A stretch of DNA of 64,000 bases from Trileptium ribeirensis (lineage: Eukaryota > Nematoda > Enoplea > Enoplida > Thoracostomopsidae). A program made the position numbers and the translations under genes. Position 1 is the stretch's first letter. The number at the start of each line of letters is the position of its first letter. The notes beneath the pieces were generated by a model, which saw nothing but the letters and a program-made list of their open reading frames with translations, was not told where the DNA came from and did no database searches. The stretch is taken from positions 1 to 64,000 of the forward strand of contig JASANE010030256.1 in assembly GCA_030248225.1 (NCBI GenBank). The letters are read 5' to 3'. Positions 23,701-34,400 of the stretch are shown here, one piece after another.

Positions 23701-26700
23701 TAAATAAATAAAGATGCAGGATTTAAGGTAAAGTGTTCTGGTTGGTTTAATTAATACAGAATTCGACACAACTTGCAGCAATCTGCCTCAACTACCTCGT
23801 GGGTAAATAATTTATTACAATCAACTTTTGATTTGTACGGTTTTCGCACAGTGGTCGCTCGCTAAATAAATAAAGATGCAGGATTTAAGGTAAAGTGTTC
23901 TGGTTGGTTTAATTAATACAGAATTCGACACAACTTGCAGCAATCTGCCTCAACTACCTCGTGGGTAAATAATTTATTACAATCAACTTTTGATTTGTAC
24001 GGTTTTCGCACAGTGGTCGCTCGCTAAATAAATAAAGATGCAGGATTTAAGGTAAAGTGTTCTGGTTGGTTTAATTAATACAGAATTCGACACAACTTGC
24101 AGCAATCTGCCTCAACTACCTCGTGGGTAAATAATTTATTACAATCAACTTTTGATTTGTACGGTTTTCGCACAGTGGTCGCTCGCTAAATAAATAAAGA
24201 TGCAGGATTTAAGGTAAAGTGTTCTGGTTGGTTTAATTAATACAGAATTCGACACAACTTGCAGCAATCTGCCTCAACTACCTCGTGGGTAAATAATTTA
24301 TTACAATCAACTTTTGATTTGTACGGTTTTCGCACAGTGGTCGCTCGCTAAATAAATAAAGATGCAGGATTTAAGGTAAAGTGTTCTGGTTGGTTTAATT
24401 AATACAGAATTCGACACAACTTGCAGCAATCTGCCTCAACTACCTCGTGGGTAAATAATTTATTACAATCAACTTTTGATTTGTACGGTTTTCGCACAGT
24501 GGTCGCTCGCTAAATAAATAAAGATGCAGGATTTAAGGTAAAGTGTTCTGGTTAGTTTAATTAATACAGAATTCGACACAACTTGCAGCAATCTGCCTCA
24601 ACTACCTCGTGGGTAAATAATTTATTACAATCAACTTTTGATTTGTACGGTTTTCGCACAGTGGTCGCTCGCTAAATAAATAAAGATGCAGGATTTAAGG
24701 TAAAGTGTTCTGGTTGGTTTAATTAATACAGAATTCGACACAACTTGCAGCAATCTGCCTCAACTACCTCGTGGGTAAATAATTTATTACAATCAACTTT
24801 TGATTTGTACGGTTTTCGCACAGTGGTCGCTCGCTAAATAAATAAAGATGCAGGATTTAAGGTAAAGTGTTCTGGTTGGTTTAATTAATACAGAATTCGA
24901 CACAACTTGCAGCAATCTGCCTCAACTACCTCGTGGGTAAATAATTTATTACAATCAACTTTTGATTTGTACGGTTTTCGCACAGTGGTCGCTCGCTAAA
25001 TAAATAAAGATGCAGGATTTAAGGTAAAGTGTTCTGGTTGGTTTAATTAATACAGAATTCGACACAACTTGCAGCAATCTGCCTCAACTACCTCGTGGGT
25101 AAATAATTTATTACAATCAACTTTTGATTTGTACGGTTTTCGCACAGTGGTCGCTCGCTAAATAAATAAAGATGCAGGATTTAAGGTAAAGTGTTCTGGT
25201 TGGTTTAATTAATACAGAATTCGACACAACTTGCAGCAATCTGCCTCAACTACCTCGTGGGTAAATAATTTATTACAATCAACTTTTGATTTGTACGGTT
25301 TTCGCACAGTGGTCGCTCGCTAAATAAATAAAGATGCAGGATTTAAGGTAAAGTGTTCTGGTTGGTTTAATTAATACAGAATTCGACACAACTTGCAGCA
25401 ATCTGCCTCAACTACCTCGTGGGTAAATAATTTATTACAATCAACTTTTGATTTGTACGGTTTTCGCACAGTGGTCGCTCGCTAAATAAATAAAGATTCA
25501 GGATTTAAGGCAAAGTGGTCTGGTTGGTTTAATTAATACAGAATTCGACACAACTTGCAGCAATCTGCCTCAACTACCTCGTGGGTAAATAATTTATTAC
25601 AATCAACTTTTGATTTGTACGGTTTTCGCACAGTGGTCGCTCGCTAAATAAATAAAGATGCAGGATTTAAGGTAAAGTGTTCTGGTTAGTTTAATTAATA
25701 CAGAATTCGACACAACTTGCAGCAATCTGCCTCAACTACCTCGTGGGTAAATAATTTATTACAATCAACTTTTGATTTGTACGGTTTTCGCACAGTGGTC
25801 GCTCGCTAAATAATTTATGATGCAGGTTTTTTTGTTAAGTGTTGTGGTTTGTTTAATTAATACAGAATTCGACACAACTTGCAGCAATCTGCCTCAACTA
25901 CCTCGTGGGTAAATAATTTATTACAATCAACTTTTGATTTGTACGGTTTTCGCACAGTGGTCGCTCGCTAAATAAATAAAGATGCAGGATTTAAGGTAAA
26001 GTGTTCTGGTTGGTTTAATTAATACAGAATTCGACACAACTTGCAGCAATCTGCCTCAACTACCTCGTGGGTAAATAATTTATTACAATCAACTTTTGAT
26101 TTGTACGGTTTTCGCACAGTGGTCGCTCGCTAAATAAATAAAGATGCAGGATTTAAGGTAAAGTGTTCTGGTTGGTTTAATTAATACAGAATTCGACACA
26201 ACTTGCAGCAATCTGCCTCAACTACCTCGTGGGTAAATAATTTATTACAATCAACTTTTGATTTGTACGGTTTTCGCACAGTGGTCGCTCGCTAAATAAA
26301 TAAAGATGCAGGATTTAAGGTAAAGTGTTCTGGTTAGTTTAATTAATACAGAATTCGACACAACTTGCAGCAATCTGCCTCAACTACCTCGTGGGTAAAT
26401 AATTTATTACAATCAACTTTTGATTTGTACGGTTTTCGCACAGTGGTCGCTCGCTAAATAAATAAAGATGCAGGATTTAAGGTAAAGTGTTCTGGTTAGT
26501 TTAATTAATACAGAATTCGACACAACTTGCAGCAATCTGCCTCAACTACCTCGTGGGTAAATAATTTATTACAATCAACTTTTGATTTGTACGGTTTTCG
26601 CACAGTGGTCGCTCGCTAAATAAATAAAGATGCAGGATTTAAGGTAAAGTGTTCTGGTTGGTTTAATTAATACAGAATTCGACACAACTTGCAGCAATCT

Positions 26701-27262
26701 GCCTCAACTACCTCGTGGGTAAATAATTTATTACAATCAACTTTTGATTTGTACGGTTTTCGCACAGTGGTCGCTCGCTAAATAAATAAAGATGCAGGAT
26801 TTAAGGTAAAGTGTTCTGGTTGGTTTAATTAATACAGAATTCGACACAACTTGCAGCAATCTGCCTCAACTACCTCGTGGGAAATAATTTATTACAATCA
26901 ACTTTTGATTTGTACGGTTTTCGCACAGTGGTCGCTCGCTAAATAAATAAAGATGCAGGATTTAAGGTAAAGTGTTCTGGTTGGTTTAATTAATACAGAA
27001 TTCGACACAACTTGCAGCAATCTGCCTCAACTACCTCGTGGGAAATAATTTATTACAATCAACTTTTGATTTGTACGGTTTTCGCACAGTGGTCGCTCGC
27101 TAAATAAATAAAGATGCAGGATTTAAGGTAAAGTGTTCTGGTTGGTTTAATTAATACAGAATTCGACACAACTTGCAGCAATCTGCCTCAACTACCTCGT
27201 GGGTAAATAATTTATTACAATCAACTTTTGATTTGTACGGTTTTCGCACAGTGGTCGCTCGC
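20785..27262. repeat. Satellite array: 40 units of 162 bp
   Basis: Unit landmarks recur every 162 bp (GATGCAGG at 20797, 20959, 21121, 21283 and onward). Each unit runs from TAAATAAATAAAGATGCAGG to CAGTGGTCGCTCGC. The array length, 6478 bp, equals 40 units minus two single-base deletions, seen in units 38 and 39 where GGGTAAATAA becomes GGGAAATAA. Units are almost identical. A recurrent G-to-A change (GGTTGGTTT to GGTTAGTTT) marks units 5, 12, 13, 16, 24, 31, 35 and 36. Unit 30 has three point changes near its start, and unit 32 (starting 25807) is strongly altered over about its first 48 bp only. This homogeneity implies recent amplification or active homogenisation. No ORF spans the units. 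The right end lies next to the 3' side of an RT pseudogene on the minus strand. Confidence 0.97.
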
Positions 27263-27320
27263 TTGTGTAAGATGACAGTCCGCTGTAGCGAGTACTGTTG
27301 ATCAAACCGACGGACAATGT

Positions 27321-29000
27321 TTATGATGGATTAGATGGTTGTATCACTGCCGTCCGGCTTGCTGCACAATGAGGAAACGTTGTTAGTTGACGGCGACGTA
27401 AAGCATCGTCGTTAAGTGCCGTTCTGAAGGCCACGATTGTGTCAACAGATCGCATTGTCGCTGGAAGATCGTTCCAGATGGACGACGCAAAACAGGCAAA
27501 GCTGTTAGTAATTCTTTGTGGAATAATTAGTTCCCGGCTGTTAAACAATCGTTCGCTGTCACATAACTGTAGACTGTCTGTCAAATATTGTGAACCGTCA
27601 TCACACATGCATTTGTAAATTATGCAGGTTATTTTAAAAATACGTTGTTTTATAGAGAGTCAGTGTGATTCTCGTAGTAGTGAAGTGACATGAGCAAATC
27701 GCCAAGTTAAGGTTACAACACGGGCAGCAGCATTAATCACTCGCGTGAGTGGTTTGATAATAGTGTCTGGTATCCGGCAGTACAATGAGTTACAGTAGTC
27801 AAGACGGAAAATAGCAAATGCCCTAATCATCTCAATTGCAGTTGCTCTATCTAGACGCTGTCGTATCCGTCGAATTTCGGCAAGTTGCCACAGAGAGACA
27901 CGGCTAATGTTAAAAACATTCTATTTATGCGTTACTTTATCACTAATGTCAGCGCCAAGGAAGTTAATAGATGCTGACCGCTGAACTTCGTGACCATCAA
28001 TGTTGGTTGATATTGTTATTGGTTATAATAATATATTTTGATTTGGTCGGGTTGCACTTCAGAATGTTTGTCCGTAGCCAGTCAGGAGCTGTTGATATCT
28101 TAATTGCTCAAGTTGTGCAACTTCAGTCGAAGCATTAAAATAAACATAAGTGACAATGTCGTCAGCGTACATGGCGCAATAAGATGTATTAGCGGAGTTG
28201 TGTACATATTAAATAACATGGGGTTAAGAACGCTGTCTTGTCGAACATCGTAAAGTGTGTCCTTAGGATCGGAGGTCACATCAATAAATAAAACGTACTG
28301 TCGGCGACCAGATAAATAGTTCTGGAACCAGATATGGAAAAAGTACAGTAAAGGCGGGTTAATAAGATACCGTTGGTCATCGGTATCGAATACTGCCGAT
28401 AGATCCAGGATTCGGACCGCTATGGATCGGCAAAGTAACTTGGCTCGCTTACAATCGCTAAGAAATCTGAGAAGCGCCATTTGATGTGGGGGATTGGCTG
28501 ACTCCGCCAATGACAAAGGCTATGACGCGTCAAGTACTGCAGCAACCGAGAGGCTATAAATTGTTTGATCAGCTTTGCCAAAATTCATATATTTGAGATT
28601 GGACGATAGTTACACATATCGTTGGCATCGAGTATAGATTTTTGAACAGAGGCTTAACAGAAGACCGCTTTTCATTTACCGGCATTACAAAATTGCTGAC
28701 GGATAAATTAATTATTGAAGCAAATAAGGGGCTAACGTATTCGCACAATTTTTGATGAAAGACATAGGGATGGGGTCCAGATGACACTGCCTATTTAGCG
28801 TGTTAGCCACAAGATGTAGAAAGTGTAGCTGCTTCCAAGGTATTTAATGGAGATAGTTCTATTGCTTGGGCGTCGAAGGCCTGTGGGTTTGAAACATTTA
28901 ATGACTGTCTAATATTAAAATTTTGTCGTGGAAAAATAACAGAAAGCCATCAGCAGTATGTGTGGTTATTGATGCTGGAATCTCCTTTTTGTACAACATG
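27321..29000 (-). pseudogene. CR1/L2/Jockey-like non-LTR retrotransposon reverse transcriptase pseudogene
   Basis: Minus-strand fragments in several frames add up to a decayed RT. In order from 5' to 3' on the minus strand: an LDPIP-like linker near 28790, a fingers region with CEYVSPLFASIINLSVS and KPLFK (28569-28787), an NYRPISN motif near 28610, the palm motif ILDLSAVFDT with WFQNYLSGRRQYV (28100-28516), a PQGS-like motif degraded to RQDSVL, and the YADD catalytic box at 28158-28169 in a shifted frame. Next come a thumb region with FRLDYCNSL and NAARVV (about 27700-27850), and a C-terminal tail with SFACFASSIWNDLPATMR ending at a stop at 27321-27323. Frameshifts and stops show it is dead. 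Family-level similarity is to CR1/L2/Jockey-type elements. An endonuclease domain was not recognised upstream. The satellite array abuts the 3' side. Confidence 0.85.
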
Positions 29001-29427
29001 AATTTGATTAGTGGCCATGTATTGCCTCCAGGTTATTGTCTAATGTTTAGTATTAAAATATGCTTCAATAATGTTAATTTTTGTATATTAAGTTTGTGAT
29101 ATTAGTAATTTTAAGGCAACGTGCAGGCAAAATGAAAGGTTGAGTCCAAACATTGTGTAAACCATACTTGAACTAAGTCAGTTTGAGTGCATCCAAGCTG
29201 AAATAGAATAAATATAATGTATCGGGTGTGAAGGAATGCGTCAACGATAAATTCAATTTATGTGTTTGTGCCGCAATTGTTCGCAAATCATTCGCGAACG
29301 ATTTGCTTTTTTTCCTAGTTTCATTATTGTATCGTGCAAATGCACATATACAAATTATACTCGATATATTTAGAAAATGACGAAGGCACGCCATGATGCC
29401 ACCACGGGTTAGCCGTGTTGGGTATAG

Positions 29428-29844
29428 TGCGCGACTGAACTTAAAGCGACCCCGCTAACCATCCTATCTGGCAATTTCCTATGCCAAATGTACATCTATA
29501 TTGTTATGGAACAAGTAGGATATTCGATTCGATTCACTGCTAGCGCAGACTTAAAGGTTTTCATTCGGGTTATCACAATTCCAAAACATTTGTTAGGGTC
29601 GAAACAGTATTCGCCTCTGTTCGCGAACAAATTTAATGTAACTATGACATCATAAACGGAACGGTCATATTATTTATCAATTACTGTACGCGAACAAGCC
29701 CCTTGTTAATACAAATCCGACAAAGTTCTGTCCGCGAACAAAAAGTAGCATTTCCTGACCGACAAGAAAATGTTCGGTGATGAAATTTTTTTATAAAAAA
29801 CAAAATAGGATGGTCAGCGGTTTCATTTTAAGTTTAGTCGTGCA
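29428..29844. mobile_element. TTCGCGAAC-family inverted-repeat element (417 bp)
   Basis: The left end TGCGCGACTGAACTTAAAGC and the reverse complement of the right end, TGCACGACTAAACTTAAAAT, form inverted repeats of about 40 bp that both reach CCATCCTAT. TAG occurs on both sides (29425-29427 and 29845-29847), an apparent 3-bp target duplication. Internal variants of TTCGCGAAC occur at about 29620, 29690 and 29731. The ends match those of the 1100-bp element at 11766-12865, so both belong to one family. It is non-coding. Confidence 0.8.
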
Positions 29845-29847
29845 TAG

Positions 29848-30632
29848 CAGTCCGTTGTAATCACTTTGTCACTCAAAGAAGCGCTCACGTGTACTTTTAG
29901 TACGCAACTCTTGTACGATTTACAAATAGAAATTAAGCTAATCTTTCGCGAACTGTTCTGCCACGTATTCGTGAGCTATTCCAAAACAGTGTTAGCGACA
30001 AATTCGTCAATAATTATAGCTCCTTGCGCACAATTCGCTTATATTTCCGTCTCTTTTAATATTGAACTAGCGAAATCGTAGGCCTCGGTGCTGACAATAA
30101 TTATTAGTTTAAGTAATTTGGCAACGCTTTTTCTACTTAAATATTATATACACTTTAAAACGAAAAATATCTATGTTGATATTTATGTGCTTTCCGCTTT
30201 GTGTTCATTGTTTAAAGTGTTTTGTTATAAAATTACAAAAAGTGTGTTTAGGAAGACATGATTACTTTTTAATTTTGAAGCAAGCAGAAGCTGAAGTACC
30301 TATGAAGGGCAAGATCATGTAATATATATTCGTAACAATTGGAGCCATATGGAAGCTATTGTAAACATATTTACCCTGCCGTTTTTGCATCTAATATAAT
30401 ATACTACAAAATCTAAGACAAAGACGGTTCAATGGAAGTATTTATTTACATAGTTTGTTTTTATCGCTCCGCCTATTTTTCTGCTGATAGTAATAAATTT
30501 GATGTTACTAATAGCGCAAAAATAATTTTTATAAATATGCGGAATATATAATGCGTCTTTGATCTAATTACAATTATCTGCTTGGTAGTTTGATTGATGC
30601 GGTGGTCCATACTTCCAAGTCGAGCCGATGTC
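29848..30632. other. Gene-free stretch
   Basis: AT-rich sequence with a 71-codon ORF (29866-30081) of no recognised family. One TTCGCGAAC occurs at 29945, outside the element. Confidence 0.45.
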
Positions 30633-30647
30633 GCGGTCCAATTCATA

Positions 30648-30760
30648 CCCGGGCTAATTCTTCCCCGGGGAACATTCAGCCGGCCAATTCTTCCCCGGCC
30701 AAGAATTATCCCGGTCTAATATTTCCCCGGGGAAGAATCGACCCAGACTAATTCTTCCTG
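30648..30760. repeat. CCGG-rich degenerate minisatellite, about 31-bp period
   Basis: Four imperfect units with the pattern CCCGGNCTAATTCTTCCCCGG start near 30648, 30680, 30710 and 30742. Some units contain the palindrome TTCCCCGGGGAA. The run stands out against AT-rich surroundings and lies about 110 bp upstream of a decayed integrase gene, so it may be part of the same element. Confidence 0.7.
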
Positions 30761-30869
30761 TGTATGCTATGTTTCAGGCAGCATTGTTAACATAATTATG
30801 AATCTCATTTAGTTATTAATGTAGAATAGCTCATATCTCAGACGAAATTTTAATTGAGTTTGTTAAAAC

Positions 30870-31485
30870 GGGAAATATCCAGATGGTTGGACTGGTCCTG
30901 ACAACATAAATATTCATCGCAAGCTTCAAGCGCGTGCTTCCAGGTTCAGCATTCAAAATGGAGTTGTCAAGATCGCCACGAAGACCCACGGTTTCCTGAT
31001 CTATCCATCGGAAAGTGAGCGAGCCGGCATCGTGGTCGATTATCACGATTCTCTATCGCATCTTGCTCGTGATCGGACGATTGCTGTTATAAATGAGTGA
31101 TATTGGGATGGCATGAAAGATAATGTGAAAGAATATATAAAGTGCGATGCTTGTCAAAAGGCAACCACCAGTGGTTTTGATAAAGTTGATGCCCCTCTGC
31201 ATCGCATCTCCGTGACCAGCCTATGGCATCATGTTTAAGTTGACCTTATTAAAATGCCGGAAAGCAGTGAAGGTTATAATATTGTAACAATGTTTGACTT
31301 GTTATCGAGGTGGGCCGAGGCAAGTGCATTAAAGGACAAGCAGAGTCCTACTGGTGCTAAAACTATTTACAAAATCTTTAAACAAGGGATTTCCTGCAAT
31401 ACTTTCATCTGATCAGGGTTATGAGTTCGTTAATTACGTTCTGGAAAATTTAGCCGGCATGAACAATGTCAAAAAACCCGGGTAA
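30870..31485 (+). pseudogene. Retroelement- or Ginger-type integrase pseudogene
   Basis: Translation from GGG at 30870 gives a region starting GKYPDGWTGPDN, then an HHCC zinc-binding region (H-x4-H within VDYHDSLSHLARDRT, later C-x2-C within KCDACQK). An rve core follows with VDLIKMPESSEGYNIV, LLSRWAEA and SSDQGYEF. The first two catalytic aspartates (VDLI and SSDQG) are visible. The third acidic residue is missing because the reading ends at a TAA (31483) soon after. In-frame stops at 31098 (TGA) and 31236 (TAA) and an extra A at about 31389 that shifts the frame show it is inactive. The H2C2-plus-rve layout occurs in Ty3/gypsy retrotransposons and in GIN/Ginger DNA transposons, and the fragment does not distinguish them. 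No RT or RNase H was found nearby. Confidence 0.8.
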
Positions 31486-34400
31486 TGAGGCATTGATAGA
31501 GCAGCAGTGAATTCTCAGATTCTGTATGCCCAGTACTTTACGACGTACCACTTCGACAATGTTGCGATAGTAGATGCTATTGCGCCGGCTGCATCAATTA
31601 TTTGTGCATGCTGCCATGTTAGGTGCATCCGTTTCTAGATATCTCATGCCAGGTACACGTATTCGTAGGTACTGTGACAATTGCACCAATTTGTAGATTG
31701 TGCTGCGTCTGTATCTACTATAGGCGAAGAACTGTTATATCAACATCAGGTATTTTGTGCCCGGGAGAATTATTGCTTAAACTATGTAGTAGATACATGT
31801 AAATAAGTAATGTGAAACCTGCGTTAAACATACTGTGCTGCACTACGCTACGACGCAGTTTTTTCATAATCATATATTCGTTGAATCCTTGGTTTGGCGC
31901 GTGATTTTGGGTTAAAATGTGCGGGAGAAAGCATGTTTATATGATGGTTCGAAGTCTAGATGCGCAATTTCATTTTTGATGGCTCTCGTCAAAATTTTCA
32001 GTTTCATCTGAAAAGGGCAACCCTGAACTCTAAGAAGGAACATGACGTGATTAGGGTCCAGAGACTGTGGGGCATCGGAAAGAGCAGGTGGCCCCTTTCC
32101 TGAATTAGCCCCAATAGGACAGGGCCGAATCTATATAATTGGAATATTTGCACTAATTTCATATGTTTGCGTTCTTCAGCTTCAAAAAAGTTTGTTACTA
32201 CAAATGATACATTTATTTGAAAATTCGCGCAAATTATTTACAAATAATACACTTTTGTAATGCCATTTCATGCAAATCGTGTGATTTATCATGCATGTGC
32301 TGTATGAAATTTCATACAGAGTTATTTGTTACAAATCACAAAATTTTTATGTGTAAATTCATTCATACAAGGGACGTGTGAATAATTATACCTATGTGTT
32401 ACTATTCATACAAATTATGTGCCATATGTCACACGTTTGTTCTCCATTTGTTGCAATGTTATATACAGCCACACATTGATGTACCACGTATTAGGACACA
32501 ATTGGTGTAGTGTTTATTCGCCTGACAAATGCAGGTATACATTTATGTAACTTTATATACAAACTGCGAAAATTAATGTAACACAATAATTGTATAAATC
32601 ATCGCACAAATTTTAAGTTAGTGGTTATACAAAATTGTGTCATTTTTAAATATTTGCATCTCTTTCCAAAAGCAGATTTTGATACAGCCGCCACAACGTA
32701 GTGAGTATATACAAAGCGCAAGCTTTGCAGTGTCGCGTAAATAGTGTTTTACAATTTATTTGCAATCTGACATAGTTGCTATTGGATCCCTCAAAGAATG
32801 TGGACAATGTTGTCGAAAGCTGAAAGTAATGCACAGTAGAGTTTTGTGCGGTGTCTAGATTATAAAGGAACCACATCGAAAAGTTTTGTTTAACCTAGAT
32901 GTCTCCCACCATCCATTATATTTTTGGACACTATAGGGTTTTAAACGAATCGCTGTTACTGTGTATATAAATATAGTTTGTTTACATAGATATATATGAC
33001 ATTGCATTTAGTACTGTACCTGTTGATATATACATATCTTGATAAATAATTTTAATTCTCCTAAGCGTTTTACTGTCTGCCAAGCTCAAATGTACAAGTG
33101 AGCGCTAGGTCTATCATGTTGCAATGGTTCATGCTTGAAAACGGATAGTCTTGACCCAGGGCTGGTAGATCATGACCAGTGAACTAAATACATGGACATC
33201 ACCCGGATTTCAAATCGCTACGATCTGTAATACACACGTAAGGTCATAAACACCACACACGACAGTGAAAAAATGTTTATTGAAGGCTTACGTGTTAACA
33301 AAAAACTTTCGACTGTGTTTAACAGTTCAGTTGGAAACCGCATGCTATACGAGATACTTGCACTATATATCATAGTTTCGCGTTTTACACAACTCTTTTT
33401 GACTGCGAGGTCCACGCCATACCGCCGTTACGGTAACTATTAATGTCGGAGCTACTACGTAATTTCGGGCATATTCCTTTAGCTCCCCAGGCCAAGATTG
33501 GTCAATTTTGACGATACACAAAAGTTATGGCACCATTTCGCAAAGTCTGACGAACAATTTTTGGGTACCAAGGGGAAGGAGCAACAAAATAACTGTATTT
33601 TGACCCAGCTCTTCGGGCTGAGTCGAATGGTAGCAAAATTCGCTTTATCTTACAATTGCATTTTGGCCTTGGAGAATAAAAGGAAAGATACGTAATTTCC
33701 ATTTGAACTGTGCTGTAGTACTTCCATTTATATCGAAGCGTCGGTGAGAACCAGTTTATAATGCGTGCGCAATAGCAAATATCTTGTGGATTATGCAATC
33801 TTGACACTGGTGCATTGCTAGACTTCTATTTTTGGGGAGTGCAGCTAGATGTTCTGCAGGTACCGTTGGGTAAATTGCAGCACCTAAAAGACTGCGTCCG
33901 CTGACGGTGTCATGTGTCTGAAACAGTGTCCCATACAGGAGACAATTGGTTATATGGATTCTAGCACCCACTTTCCCACTGAAGGAATTGTGTTCTAGTT
34001 CCGACAGCGGCACTAAACGGAACAATGCAGTTTTGCGGACATCGCTCGCTAAAGGGACTACTACACCTCTGAGACAGCACTGACTTACTGACCCCGCGCA
34101 CAACTGTGAGGTCGACCGGCCAAAAATTCTTGACATAATTAGAATAGTAAAAGTATATGCGAGCTTTGAAAGGCCCACCATTTGGTAGAGACCTGATAAA
34201 ACGTTTCATGCCTTAAATTTCCACTGGTATCGTGTTTCAACACAGTTCTTCCTTCAACTGGGACGGTTTGCCGTTCTATTGATTGGTGAGTTCCGGAGTG
34301 ACAATGGATAACATAAAGCAACTAACGCATATATATAGAAGTTTATATACCCCCTGAAGCTTGCATCGCCCTTGGGGAGTTAGCCTGATCTCCCATCTCC

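Noticed and set aside
20785..27262. CRISPR-like array
   Set aside because: Units are contiguous 162-bp repeats without variable spacers, in a clearly eukaryotic context. It is a satellite.
31940..31955. Box-B-like GGTTCGAAGTC shared with 9414
   Set aside because: No box A at a suitable distance in either place, so a tRNA or SINE call is not supported.
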